Below, piece after piece: positions 46,287 through 55,543 of a stretch of DNA of 64,000 nucleotides. The translations under genes were made by a program, and so were the position numbers. This DNA is from Orenia metallireducens (GTDB taxonomy: Bacteria > Bacillota > Halanaerobiia > Halobacteroidales > Halobacteroidaceae): contig NZ_PVNB01000018.1 of the NCBI RefSeq assembly GCF_003001995.1, positions 1 to 64,000 on the forward strand, read 5' to 3'. Each line of letters starts with the position of its first letter. Position 1 is the first letter of the stretch. The notes beneath the pieces are model-generated. The model had not been told where the DNA came from, ran no database searches, and worked only from the letters and a program-made list of their open reading frames with translations.

Positions 46287-47666
46287 ATGATGGCAGCATT
46301 GCAAGAATTTTTTAGTAGTATGAGTAGTTTGGTCTGGGGACCACCAATGTTAATCTTATTATTAGGAACAGGAATTTACTTGACCATTAGATTAAAAGGG
46401 GTGAGCATATCTAAGGTTCCTCATGCAATCACCTTAATCTTTAAAAAGGATAAGAATAGTAGTGAAGGTGATGTGTCGGCCTTTGAAGCTTTGGCTACAG
46501 CATTATCATCAACAATTGGAACTGGTAATATCGCAGGGGTAGCTACTGCTATTGCTGTTGGTGGACCGGGAGCTGCTTTTTGGATGTGGATGGCTGCTCT
46601 AGTGGGAATGGCGACTAAATTTGCTGAAGGTGTACTAGCTGTCAAATATCGTGTTAAGAATAAAGCAGGAGAGATGGCTGGAGGTCCAATGTATTATATC
46701 CAAGAAGGATTAGGAGAGAAATGGAAGCCATTATCAATCTTCTTTGCAGCCTGTGGAGTAATGGTAGCATGGCTTGGAATTGGTGCTACAGTACAGGCAA
46801 ATTCAATGGCTGATGCTTTAAATGCTAACTTTGGGATTAAACCTTTATATACAGGAATTGTTTTATCAATCTTGGTTGGAGCAGTAGTATTAGGTGGAAT
46901 TAAGAGAATTGCGAAGGTGGCAAGTAAGATTGTTCCATTGATGAGTGTAATCTATATTGGAGGAACCTTATATATCATCCTTTCTCATATCGGTGAATTA
47001 CCTGCTGCTGTTGGGTTGATTATCAACTCTGCTTTTAATGGACAAGCTGCTGTTGGTGGCTTTGCTGGAGCTGGAGTTATGTTAGCTCTTAGAAAGGGGA
47101 TCTCAAGGGGGATTTTCTCTAATGAAGCAGGACTAGGAAGTGCACCTATTGCCCATGCTGCTGCTAAGACAGACAGTCCAGTAAGACAAGGATTAATTGC
47201 TATGTTAGGTACTTTAATTGATACTATTATTATCTGTAGTTTGACAACCTTGACTATTATCATGACTGGTGTCTGGAATAATGGAATGACTGGGGCTGCT
47301 TTGACAACAGAAGCCTTTAATGTAGGAATGCCAGGACCAGGTGGGTTGGTAATAGCTATCGGAATTATTTTCTTTGCTTTCTCTACAACACTAGGATGGT
47401 GTTACTATGGAGAAAAATGTATTGAATACTTATTAGGAACTAAAGCAATTAAGCCTTATAAATTTATCTATATCCTCTGTATCTTGATGGGAGCTACTGT
47501 CAAGCTAGAGTTAATCTGGGCTATCTCTGATGTAGTAAATGGATTGATGGCATTTCCTAACTTGGTAGCTTTATTAGGATTATCAGGGGTAGTAATTAGT
47601 ATGACTAAAGATTACTTTAATAATGTCGATATAAAAGAGTCAGAAGAATTAAAAACTATTGCTTAG
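46287..47666 (+). CDS. Alanine/glycine:cation symporter (AgcS family)
   Basis: A 459-residue AgcS/AlsT transporter with about 11 helices. Signatures TALSSTIGTGNIAGVATAI and WMWMAALVGMATKFAE are present, as is RGIFSNEAGLGSAPIAHAAA. It takes up alanine or glycine with Na+. The glycine riboswitch in its leader argues for glycine; with a transporter under an ON-type switch, glycine could also be exported or used as an energy source. Two ATG codons (46287, 46290) follow AGGAGGAAG. Confidence 0.93.
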   Translation: MMAALQEFFSSMSSLVWGPPMLILLLGTGIYLTIRLKGVSISKVPHAITLIFKKDKNSSEGDVSAFEALATALSSTIGTGNIAGVATAIAVGGPGAAFWMWMAALVGMATKFAEGVLAVKYRVKNKAGEMAGGPMYYIQEGLGEKWKPLSIFFAACGVMVAWLGIGATVQANSMADALNANFGIKPLYTGIVLSILVGAVVLGGIKRIAKVASKIVPLMSVIYIGGTLYIILSHIGELPAAVGLIINSAFNGQAAVGGFAGAGVMLALRKGISRGIFSNEAGLGSAPIAHAAAKTDSPVRQGLIAMLGTLIDTIIICSLTTLTIIMTGVWNNGMTGAALTTEAFNVGMPGPGGLVIAIGIIFFAFSTTLGWCYYGEKCIEYLLGTKAIKPYKFIYILCILMGATVKLELIWAISDVVNGLMAFPNLVALLGLSGVVISMTKDYFNNVDIKESEELKTIA

Positions 47667-47674
47667 TCAAATTC

Positions 47675-47701
47675 AAAGGTTGCCTTAAGGCGACCTTTTT
47701 G
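47675..47701 (+). terminator. Intrinsic terminator after the symporter
   Basis: AAAGGTTGCC, loop TTAA, GGCGACCTTT, then TT. Confidence 0.85.
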
Positions 47702-47727
47702 TTATTATAAAGAAAGATATTATTAAT

Positions 47728-47936
47728 ACAGTGACAAGTAACGAGTGATTATGAAGAAGATTTTTATAATTTACTGATACATAGACTATTTATACTGGAA
47801 CTAAATTATAGATTAAATTTATAAAATTAGTATTTTTAGGTATAATAAGGTGTATTAGTTTAAGTATAAGTTTAAGGCAAAATAATACCTAAATTAGTCT
47901 TGAACTCAAACTTAAGCTTAGACTGAACCTTAATAT
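47728..47936. repeat. Intergenic word tracts before xseB
   Basis: A partial GTGACAAGTAACGAGTGA arm at 47728-47750, then a TTAAG-word hairpin at 47858-47936 (GTTTAAGTATAAGTTTAAGG against CTTAAGCTTAGACTG). No gene in the 339-bp gap. Confidence 0.5.
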
Positions 47937-48005
47937 ATGCAGGTGATAAAACACTAATCTAGAAGTAATTATACTGTAGTATTGTAGATAAGGAGATGAA
48001 ATTTG

Positions 48006-48251
48006 ATGGGTAATAAATCGGAATTAACCTTTGAAGAAGCATTAAATCAATTAGAAGAGGCTGTTGAGAACTTAGAAAAGGGAGAGCTAACCTTAGCTGA
48101 TTCTTTAGAAGAGTTTGAATTGGGTGTTAAGTTAACTAAGTTTTGTTCTGATAAATTAGAGCAGGCCCAAGAGAAGATAGAGATTATAAAAGAAGAGAAT
48201 GGTAGGGTTAAGATAGAGGATTATAATTACCAAGATGAAGGAGCAGAATAA
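48006..48251 (+). CDS. xseB: Exodeoxyribonuclease VII small subunit
   Basis: An 81-residue XseB: LTFEEALNQLEEAVENLEKG, DSLEEFELGVKLTKFC and the usual EKIEII. Forms the exonuclease VII complex with XseA. ATG at 48006 after AAGGAGATG; a TTG lies 3 bases upstream. Its stop overlaps the ispA start by one base (TAATG). Confidence 0.93.
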   Translation: MGNKSELTFEEALNQLEEAVENLEKGELTLADSLEEFELGVKLTKFCSDKLEQAQEKIEIIKEENGRVKIEDYNYQDEGAE

Positions 48252-49132
48252 TGGATATTAGAAGATTTATTAAAGAAAAGAGCCAATTAATCAACCAAGC
48301 TTTAGAAGATTATTTACCTAATCAAGAGCTTCACCCTGCTAAATTACATGAGTCGATGAGTTATAGTGTTTTAGCAGGTGGAAAGAGGCTAAGACCTATT
48401 TTAGTATTAGAGGCTGCTAAGTTAATCGGTGCTAATGAAGATGATATTTTAGCAGCAGCTTGTGCTTTAGAGCTGATACATAGTTATTCCTTGATTCATG
48501 ATGATTTACCTTGTATGGATGATGATGATTTTAGAAGGGGAAAACCGACAAATCATAAGGTCTTTGGTGATGCGATAGCAGTATTAGCTGGAGATGCTTT
48601 ATTGACCTATGCCTTTGAGCTTATGACTGAAGTCAAGAATATTTCGCCAGATAAGGTCTTATTAGCTATTAAGGAGTTGGCCAAAGCCTCTGGAAATCGA
48701 GGGATGGTAGGTGGACAAGTTGCCGATATTATGGCAGAAGGTCAGAAGATAGATGGCAGTGAGCTAGAGTACATACATACCCATAAAACGGGTGCTTTAT
48801 TGAAGGCTTCTGTCAGAGTTGGTGCTATTTTAGCTGGGGCTAGTGATGAACAGTTAGCAGCTTTGACTACTTATGCTAAAGAGATTGGTTTAGGATTTCA
48901 AATTGTTGATGATATTTTAGATATTGAAGGGGATGCCAAGAAGTTAGGTAAGGATATAGGCAGTGACTTAGATCGGGATAAAGCTACCTTTCCTGCGATT
49001 TATGGCTTACAAGAGTCAAAAGAGATGGCTACTGCTACCTGTAAAAGGGCTAAAGAGGCGTTGAATATTTTTGGTGAAGATGCTGAGTTATTATTGCAAT
49101 TAGCAGATTATATTATAGAACGAGAGTATTAA
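48251..49132 (+). CDS. ispA: Geranyl/farnesyl diphosphate synthase
   Basis: A 293-residue trans-prenyltransferase. First aspartate-rich motif DDLPCMDDDD near residue 84, second DDILD near residue 224, GGKRLRP at the N-terminus. The extended first motif with a four-residue insert is typical of bacterial FPP synthases. Product length is not provable from sequence. Translationally coupled to xseB. Confidence 0.93.
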   Translation: MDIRRFIKEKSQLINQALEDYLPNQELHPAKLHESMSYSVLAGGKRLRPILVLEAAKLIGANEDDILAAACALELIHSYSLIHDDLPCMDDDDFRRGKPTNHKVFGDAIAVLAGDALLTYAFELMTEVKNISPDKVLLAIKELAKASGNRGMVGGQVADIMAEGQKIDGSELEYIHTHKTGALLKASVRVGAILAGASDEQLAALTTYAKEIGLGFQIVDDILDIEGDAKKLGKDIGSDLDRDKATFPAIYGLQESKEMATATCKRAKEALNIFGEDAELLLQLADYIIEREY

Positions 49133-49283
49133 GGACAGTTAACAGTTGACAGTGAACAGTGTACAGTTAAAATCCTAAAACATAAGAATTTTGACTTGTA
49201 TAAATCTTCTATTTTAGATTTAATGTTGGATTTATATCTTAAATAACTGTAAACTGTAAACTGTACATTGTAAACTAATTAAA
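49133..49283. repeat. AACAGTTGACAGT-word hairpin between ispA and dxs
   Basis: Left arm: GACAGTTAACAGTTGACAGT and GAACAGTGTACAG. Right arm: AACTGTAAACTGTAAACTGT and ACATTGTAAAC. The arms are complementary over about 30 bases and enclose about 80 bases. No gene. Confidence 0.65.
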
Positions 49284-49300
49284 AGAGGGTGATTTTTATT

Positions 49301-51172
49301 ATGGATGATCTATTATCTAAGGTCAATTCACCGCAAGATTTAAAGAATTTATCCATAGAGAGTTTATATAAACTAGCTCAGCAAATTAGAGATGAGATTA
49401 TCATTAATTTATCACAAACAGGAGGTCATTTAGCCTCTTCTTTGGGCGTAGTAGAGCTGACTATTGCCCTTCATTCTATCTTAGATAGTCCCAAGGATAA
49501 GATTATCTGGGATGTAGGTCATCAGGCCTATGCTCATAAGATTTTAACAGGGAGAAGAGCAGACTTTAAGAGTTTAAGAAAGTTAAATGGGATAAGTGGA
49601 TTTCCTAAACGTATTGAAAGTGTTCATGATCAGGTAGATGTCGGTCATAGTAGTACTTCGATTTCATCAGCCTTAGGGATTGCCTGTGCCCGTGATATTA
49701 AAGGTGATGATGATACGATTGTGGCTGTAATTGGAGATGGGGCATTGACAGCAGGAATGGCCTTTGAGGCGTTAAATCATGCTGGTCATTTGCAAAAAGA
49801 TATGATAGTTATTTTAAATGACAATGAGATGTCTATCTCTGAAAATGTAGGTGCAGTCTCTAATTATTTAGATAAGTTAAGGACAAATCCTAAGATTCAT
49901 CGGGCTAAGAAGGATTTAGGACATTTAATTAATGCTATTCCAGCTATTGGAGATCATTTGCTAAAAACAGCAAACAGAGTAAAAAATAGTCTAAAGTATC
50001 TACTGGTATCGGGAATTTTATTTGAGGAGTTCGGCTTTACTTATTTAGGACCTATTGATGGTCATAATATTAAAGTCTTACAAGAGCATATCAAAGATGC
50101 TCAAAAGATTGGTGGTCCAGTCTTAATTCATACGATCACCACTAAAGGGAAGGGATATACTCCTGCTGAAGAAGAACCAGCTAAATTTCATGGAGTAGGT
50201 CCTTTTAATATTAGAACAGGGGAAGGAAAGAATAAGAAGCAAAGAAGAACCTATACCAATATTTTCAGTCAGACCCTAATTGATCTGGCTAAAGATGATA
50301 GTGAGATTGTAGCGATTACAGCAGCTATGCCTTCAGGTACGGGCTTAAATAAATTTGCTCAAGAGTTTCCTAAGCGTTTTTATGATGTAGGGATAGCTGA
50401 GCAGCATGCAATAACTTTGGGTGCTGGTTTAGCCTTAAATGGAGTCAAGCCCTTTGTTACATTATATTCTACCTTCTTACAACGGGGCTATGATCAGGTA
50501 ATGCATGATGTCTGTATTCAGAATTTACCTGTTAAATTGGCAATTGATCGTGCTGGAATTGTTGGAAGGGATGGGGAGACTCACCAAGGTGTCTTTGATT
50601 ATGCCTTCTTACGCCATCTGCCAAATATGACTGTGATGGCTCCTAAGGATGAAAATGAATTGAAGGCTATGATTAAGTTGGCTGCTAACTATAATAGACC
50701 AATTGCTCTTAGGTATCCACGGGGAGAGGTTGTCGGAGTAGAAAGAGTAGAGATAGATGATTTAGAGATAGGCAAGGCAGAAGTTTTATGTGAAGGCAAG
50801 GATGGAGCTATCTTAGCTATAGGTTCTATGGTCTATCCTGCTTTAGAGGTTGTTAATGATTTAGCTAAAGAAGGGATAGATTTGACTGTGGTCAATAGTC
50901 GCTTTGTTAAACCATTAGATCAAGAGTTAATTTTAGGTTTAGCTGATAAATATAATAGAATCTTCACTATTGAGGAGCATGTCCTACAGGGAGGTTTTGG
51001 TAGTGCTGTAGCTGAGTTATTGCTTGATAATGATAGTAGTGTAAGATTAACACGAATAGGGCTACCTGATAAGTTTATAGAGCATGGTTCTAGTGAAGAA
51101 CTTTTAGCTAGATATGGCTTAGATATAGAAGGGATTAAAAAGCGGATTAAAGAGGTAATGCAGGAGGGGTAA
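49301..51172 (+). CDS. dxs: 1-deoxy-D-xylulose-5-phosphate synthase
   Basis: A 623-residue DXS of full length. TPP-binding GDGALTAGMAFEALNHAG with NDNEMSIS, the pyrimidine region VGIAEQHAITLGAGLAL, and the transketolase C-terminal domain are all present. It makes DXP for the MEP isoprenoid pathway from pyruvate and glyceraldehyde 3-phosphate. ATG 49301 preferred over an in-frame GTG at 49289 within GAGGGTG. One base before tlyA. Confidence 0.95.
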   Translation: MDDLLSKVNSPQDLKNLSIESLYKLAQQIRDEIIINLSQTGGHLASSLGVVELTIALHSILDSPKDKIIWDVGHQAYAHKILTGRRADFKSLRKLNGISGFPKRIESVHDQVDVGHSSTSISSALGIACARDIKGDDDTIVAVIGDGALTAGMAFEALNHAGHLQKDMIVILNDNEMSISENVGAVSNYLDKLRTNPKIHRAKKDLGHLINAIPAIGDHLLKTANRVKNSLKYLLVSGILFEEFGFTYLGPIDGHNIKVLQEHIKDAQKIGGPVLIHTITTKGKGYTPAEEEPAKFHGVGPFNIRTGEGKNKKQRRTYTNIFSQTLIDLAKDDSEIVAITAAMPSGTGLNKFAQEFPKRFYDVGIAEQHAITLGAGLALNGVKPFVTLYSTFLQRGYDQVMHDVCIQNLPVKLAIDRAGIVGRDGETHQGVFDYAFLRHLPNMTVMAPKDENELKAMIKLAANYNRPIALRYPRGEVVGVERVEIDDLEIGKAEVLCEGKDGAILAIGSMVYPALEVVNDLAKEGIDLTVVNSRFVKPLDQELILGLADKYNRIFTIEEHVLQGGFGSAVAELLLDNDSSVRLTRIGLPDKFIEHGSSEELLARYGLDIEGIKKRIKEVMQEG

Positions 51173-51173
51173 T

Positions 51174-51986
51174 ATGAGCAAAAAAGAACGATTAGATGTA
51201 CTATTAACTGAGCGGGGTTTTTTCAAAAGTCGTTCCAAAGCTAAAAGATCAATCATGGCTGGATTAGTCTTTGTTGATGAGCAGAAGATAGATAAGGCAG
51301 GTACTAAGATAGATTTGGAAGCAGAGATTAGAGTAAAAGGTGACTTGCACCCTTATGTAAGTAGAGGGGGATTGAAGTTAGAGAAAGCCCTTGAAGTTTT
51401 TAATATCGATTTAAGTGATAAACTAATAATCGATATAGGTGCTTCTACAGGAGGATTTACCGATTGTGCCTTGCAAAATGGTGCAAGAAAGGTATATGCA
51501 ATAGATGTAGGTTATAATCAACTGGCTTGGAAGTTACGGAGTGATGAGCGGGTAGTCTGTATGGAGAAGACCAATGCTCGTTATTTAACCTTAGAAGATA
51601 TAGGAGAAGCAGGTGATTTTGGAATGACCGATGTTTCCTTTATCTCTTTAACCAAAATCTTACCTGCTTTAAAAGGGTTATTGAACAGTTCTGGTGAAAT
51701 TGTAGCTTTAATTAAGCCACAATTTGAAGCAGGGCCAGAGAATGTGGGTAACAATGGTGTTGTTAAAGATCCAGCTATCCATAAAGAGGTGATTTATAAG
51801 ATCTTTAATTTTGCTAAAGAGATTGGCTTGATTCCAATCGGTCTTAATTATTCACCAATTACTGGAGGAAAGAGCCATAATATCGAATACTTATCTTATT
51901 TCACTCTTGATCAAAAGGCTTTAGAAATCTCTAATTTAGATCAGAAGATAGAAGAAATAATCAAGGTTGCCCATCAAGATTTATAA
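51174..51986 (+). CDS. tlyA: TlyA-family 2'-O-methyltransferase
   Basis: A 270-residue TlyA: N-terminal S4 RNA-binding domain (RLDVLLTERGFFKSRSKAKR) and an FtsJ-like methyltransferase domain with SAM motif DIGASTGGFTDCALQNGA, DVSFISL and LIKPQFEAGPE. Homologues methylate 16S and 23S rRNA. Conserved position between dxs and nadK. Confidence 0.92.
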   Translation: MSKKERLDVLLTERGFFKSRSKAKRSIMAGLVFVDEQKIDKAGTKIDLEAEIRVKGDLHPYVSRGGLKLEKALEVFNIDLSDKLIIDIGASTGGFTDCALQNGARKVYAIDVGYNQLAWKLRSDERVVCMEKTNARYLTLEDIGEAGDFGMTDVSFISLTKILPALKGLLNSSGEIVALIKPQFEAGPENVGNNGVVKDPAIHKEVIYKIFNFAKEIGLIPIGLNYSPITGGKSHNIEYLSYFTLDQKALEISNLDQKIEEIIKVAHQDL

Positions 51987-52050
51987 TTCCAATTAATATA
52001 GATTATATAAAGATAAGGATCTTTAATCCATATTCCTGAGGTGAATAGAA

Positions 52051-52926
52051 GTGAGTATTAGAGGTGAGATTAAAAAAATTGCTTTAATTGCTAACACAAA
52101 CAAGGCCAAAGCTGTAAATGTAATGGAGCAAGTCTGTAATTACTTAGATGATAAAAGGAAGGATTATATTCTAGAAGAAGCCAGTGCAGGCTTGTTAGAA
52201 CGGAGAGTTAAAAGTCAAGTTTATGAGAGGTTGGTTGATTTTGCCGATATAGTAATTGTTTTTGGTGGTGATGGTACCTTTTTAAAGGCTGCTCGTACCT
52301 TTGCTGCTAGTGATGTGCCAATTTTGGGGATTAATTTGGGGCAGCTAGGCTTTTTAACTGATATAGAGGTAGAGATGTTAGAGGATGGTTTAGATAAACT
52401 ATTAGCAGGAAAATATCAGATAGAGGAGAGAATGATTCTAGAAGGAAGGGTTATTAGGTCTAAACAACTGGTCAGTCGCTTAATTGCTATCAATGATTTA
52501 GTCCTTACTAAGGGACCCTTTTCTAGAATTATTAAGTTAGAGACCTTCATTGATGGAGAATACATCACAACTTACCCAGGTGATGGACTGATTATAGCCT
52601 GTCCAACAGGTTCAACAGCCTATTCCCTATCAGCAGGGGGACCTATTGTCAATCCTAAGATGAAATCTCTAATTATTACTCCAATTTGCCCCCATACCTT
52701 AAATTCTCGATCTATAGTTACTACTGAGGATGAAGAGATAGTAGTTAAGGTAGATGCTGACCATAGTGAAGTGATGTTGACAGTAGATGGTCAAGAGAGT
52801 TTTCCTATACTATCAGATGATATCATTAAGATCAATAAATCTAATTTAGTGGCTAAAATGATAAAATTAGAAGGATATAATTTTTATAAAATTCTAAGAA
52901 ACCGGTTACATAATAATCGGTTTTAA
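52051..52926 (+). CDS. nadK: NAD kinase
   Basis: A 291-residue NAD kinase: FGGDGTFLKAAR near residue 72, ND in AINDLVLTK, PTGSTAYSLSAGGPIV, and SIVTTEDEEI. Phosphorylates NAD to NADP. GTG start after CCTGAGGTG. A 64-bp gap follows tlyA. Confidence 0.94.
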   Translation: MSIRGEIKKIALIANTNKAKAVNVMEQVCNYLDDKRKDYILEEASAGLLERRVKSQVYERLVDFADIVIVFGGDGTFLKAARTFAASDVPILGINLGQLGFLTDIEVEMLEDGLDKLLAGKYQIEERMILEGRVIRSKQLVSRLIAINDLVLTKGPFSRIIKLETFIDGEYITTYPGDGLIIACPTGSTAYSLSAGGPIVNPKMKSLIITPICPHTLNSRSIVTTEDEEIVVKVDADHSEVMLTVDGQESFPILSDDIIKINKSNLVAKMIKLEGYNFYKILRNRLHNNRF

Positions 52927-52939
52927 AGGAGGAGACTGT

Positions 52940-53395
52940 GTGAAAAGTAAGCGCCATCTTAAAATTATGAGCTTAGTCCAAGATGAAGATATTCATACCC
53001 AAGATGAGTTGGCTTCTAGGCTAGAAGAAGAGGGAATTGAAGTGACCCAAGCAACGGTATCCCGTGATATCAAGCAATTGGGTTTGATTAAAATACCGCT
53101 AGATAATGGAGGTTATAAATATTCATTACCTCTTCAGCAGAAGGATAATATTAATATAAATAGTAGAATGAAGAGGATGTTTGAAGATTCAGTAAGCAGG
53201 ATAGACTATAGTGAAAATTTAGTTGTAATTAATACTTTACCAGGAACAGCTCAAGCAGTAGCTTCTTTAATCGATAATACAGAATGGAAGAATGTATTAG
53301 GGACAATTGCTGGTGATGATACTATTTTGCTGATCATAAAGCCTAAAAGTGCTGTTACAAGTGTGATTGAAAGGCTAAAAAGTCTGACTGTTTAA
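52940..53395 (+). CDS. argR: Arginine repressor
   Basis: A 151-residue ArgR/AhrC. Winged helix TQDELASRLEEEGIEVTQATVSRDIKQLG, C-terminal hexamer and arginine-binding domain with PGTAQAVASLID and GTIAGDDTILLI. In Firmicutes it regularly sits between nadK and recN. GTG start after AAAGGAGGAG, 13 bp from nadK. Confidence 0.94.
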   Translation: MKSKRHLKIMSLVQDEDIHTQDELASRLEEEGIEVTQATVSRDIKQLGLIKIPLDNGGYKYSLPLQQKDNININSRMKRMFEDSVSRIDYSENLVVINTLPGTAQAVASLIDNTEWKNVLGTIAGDDTILLIIKPKSAVTSVIERLKSLTV

Positions 53396-53415
53396 AGATA
53401 GAGGGAGGTAAAGCA

Positions 53416-55116
53416 GTGCTATCTGAGTTAGTTATAAATAATTTTGCATTGATTAAAGATGTTAAATTAGAGTTGACTCCAGGATTAAATATATTAACTG
53501 GAGAGACTGGTGCTGGTAAATCAATTATCATTAAAGCTTTGGATATGTTATTAGGTGGTAGAGCATCGACAGATTTTATTAGATTTGGTGAGGAGAAGGC
53601 GATTATAGAAGGATGCTTTGATATCAAAGATAATCCTCTTGTCAAAGATCTATTAAAGGAATTGGGGATAGATATATTAGAGGAGGAGACTCTAATTTTA
53701 ACCCGTGAAATCTCTACAAGTGGGAATAATAAATCAAGAATCAATGGGAGAGTTGTTACCCTAGAGATGGTTAAGGAGCTAACCCAATATTTAATAGATA
53801 TTCATGGGCAGCATGAACACCAGTCACTGCTAAATCCTGAAGACCATTTGAGGCTATTAGATCAGTTTGGTGGTAAAGAGCTGATGGTACTTAAAGATAG
53901 GCTAGAAGAGGTATATAGCAGATGGCAGCAGAAGAAGAATAGATTAAATAAGATCAGTTATGATGAGAAAGAAAGAGAGAGAAGAATTGATTTATTAGAG
54001 TTCCAAATCAATGAAATTGAGCAAGCAGAATTAAAGCTTGAAGAAGATGAAGAGTTATTAGATGAGAAGAAGAGGTTAAGTAATGCTGAAGAGTTGAGTA
54101 GAACTGTCAATAAGGCTTATAACTCGCTATATCAAAGTGATTTTGAACAGACTGCTATTATTGACCAGATTAAGCAGTTTTCTAAGGAACTTGATAGTCT
54201 AGTCAAGATAGACAGTAGCTTAGAGGAGATTGCTGAGAGTTTAAGAAATATCAATTATGAGTTAGAGGATATCTCTTTTAGATTGAGTGACTATAATGAT
54301 AAAATAGAGTTCAATCCCCAACGCTTGGATATGATAGAGAATAGATTGAAGTTAATCAATGATTTAAAACGTAAATATGGAGATTCCATTGAAGAAATTT
54401 TAGACTATTATCAAAAAATAGATCAAGAGTTGGCTGAGCTGAAAAATAGTGAGGTAGAGAAAGGTGAGCTATTAGCTGAAATTACTAAATTAGAAGAGGA
54501 ATACTTAGTTGAAGCTGAAGAATTATCTACTCAAAGAAAAGTAATTGCTACAGAGTTAGAGAAGAGTATCGCTAGAGAGTTAATGGATTTATCGATGTTA
54601 CAGACTAGATTTAAGATAGATTTTCTAAGAAAAGAGAACTTTACTAAAGATGGGATTGATAAGGTGGAGTTTTTAATCTCACCAAATCCTGGATCTGAGC
54701 TGCTTCCTTTGATTAAGATTGCATCAGGAGGAGAGCTATCGAGAATCATGTTAGCTTTAAAGACGATAACGGCAGATATTGACCAGATATCTACATTAAT
54801 CTTTGATGAAATAGATACTGGAATTGGCGGTAGAGTCGGTAAGCTAGTTGCTGATAAATTGCTAGTCTTATCAGCTAAACATCAATTAATCTGTATTACC
54901 CATCTTCCCCAGATTGCATGTATGGCAGATAACCATTATTTCATTATGAAGAAGGTAGTCAATGATGAGACTGAGACGGTAATCCATCCATTAAATGATA
55001 ATGGTAGAGTTAGAGAATTAGCGAGGATGTTAGATGGTACTCTAACCGAGACAACTCTAGACCATGCCAAAGAATTACTTAAATCAGCTATAGAAAAGAA
55101 AGAAAGAATTGAATAA
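53416..55116 (+). CDS. recN: DNA repair protein RecN
   Basis: A 566-residue SMC-like RecN: Walker A TGETGAGKSIIIKAL near residue 32, two long coiled-coil arms (about residues 155-400), signature SGGELSRIMLALK and Walker B TLIFDEIDTGIGG. Acts in double-strand break repair. GTG start behind GAGGGAGG. Terminator follows. Confidence 0.95.
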   Translation: MLSELVINNFALIKDVKLELTPGLNILTGETGAGKSIIIKALDMLLGGRASTDFIRFGEEKAIIEGCFDIKDNPLVKDLLKELGIDILEEETLILTREISTSGNNKSRINGRVVTLEMVKELTQYLIDIHGQHEHQSLLNPEDHLRLLDQFGGKELMVLKDRLEEVYSRWQQKKNRLNKISYDEKERERRIDLLEFQINEIEQAELKLEEDEELLDEKKRLSNAEELSRTVNKAYNSLYQSDFEQTAIIDQIKQFSKELDSLVKIDSSLEEIAESLRNINYELEDISFRLSDYNDKIEFNPQRLDMIENRLKLINDLKRKYGDSIEEILDYYQKIDQELAELKNSEVEKGELLAEITKLEEEYLVEAEELSTQRKVIATELEKSIARELMDLSMLQTRFKIDFLRKENFTKDGIDKVEFLISPNPGSELLPLIKIASGGELSRIMLALKTITADIDQISTLIFDEIDTGIGGRVGKLVADKLLVLSAKHQLICITHLPQIACMADNHYFIMKKVVNDETETVIHPLNDNGRVRELARMLDGTLTETTLDHAKELLKSAIEKKERIE

Positions 55117-55132
55117 AATTAAACTATTTAGG

Positions 55133-55162
55133 GCATCTTTATTAATTAAAGGTGCTTTTTTT
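55133..55162 (+). terminator. Intrinsic terminator after recN
   Basis: GCATCTTT and AAAGGTGC pair around ATTAATT, then seven T residues. Confidence 0.85.
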
Positions 55163-55543
55163 ATTTTATATTTAAATTTAAAATTGTCATTATATCCATC
55201 TATCTTCGAATCTAACTTACGAATTTATTATAAAAATTTTAAATTAGCAGGATTAATTTTATGATAATAATAAATAATTTAAAAATATTATTAAATTTAA
55301 AAACAATTAACATAAAAACCTTTAAAATACAACTGAATATAACTATTTATGGTGGGTATAATAAGTATATATCTAAGTTAAATATCATCCACAGTGGTAT
55401 TTTAGAGTGCTTAAAATGTATCTATAGTCTTCTTTGATAGATTAATCTTTGAGTTTATTTTTAGTATTGGCAGATGAAATTTTGTTAAAATTCTTTTAAT
55501 TGGAAGATACTACACAGGTGGGGACTGTGTAGGAGTGTGACAA
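55163..55543. other. spoIVB upstream region, no gene
   Basis: About 380 bp of AT-rich DNA without a coding frame. ACACAG (55512-55517) and CTGTGT (55525-55530) form a hairpin just before the AGGAG ribosome-binding site of spoIVB. A SigG promoter is expected here, but I cannot pick one with confidence. Confidence 0.5.
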
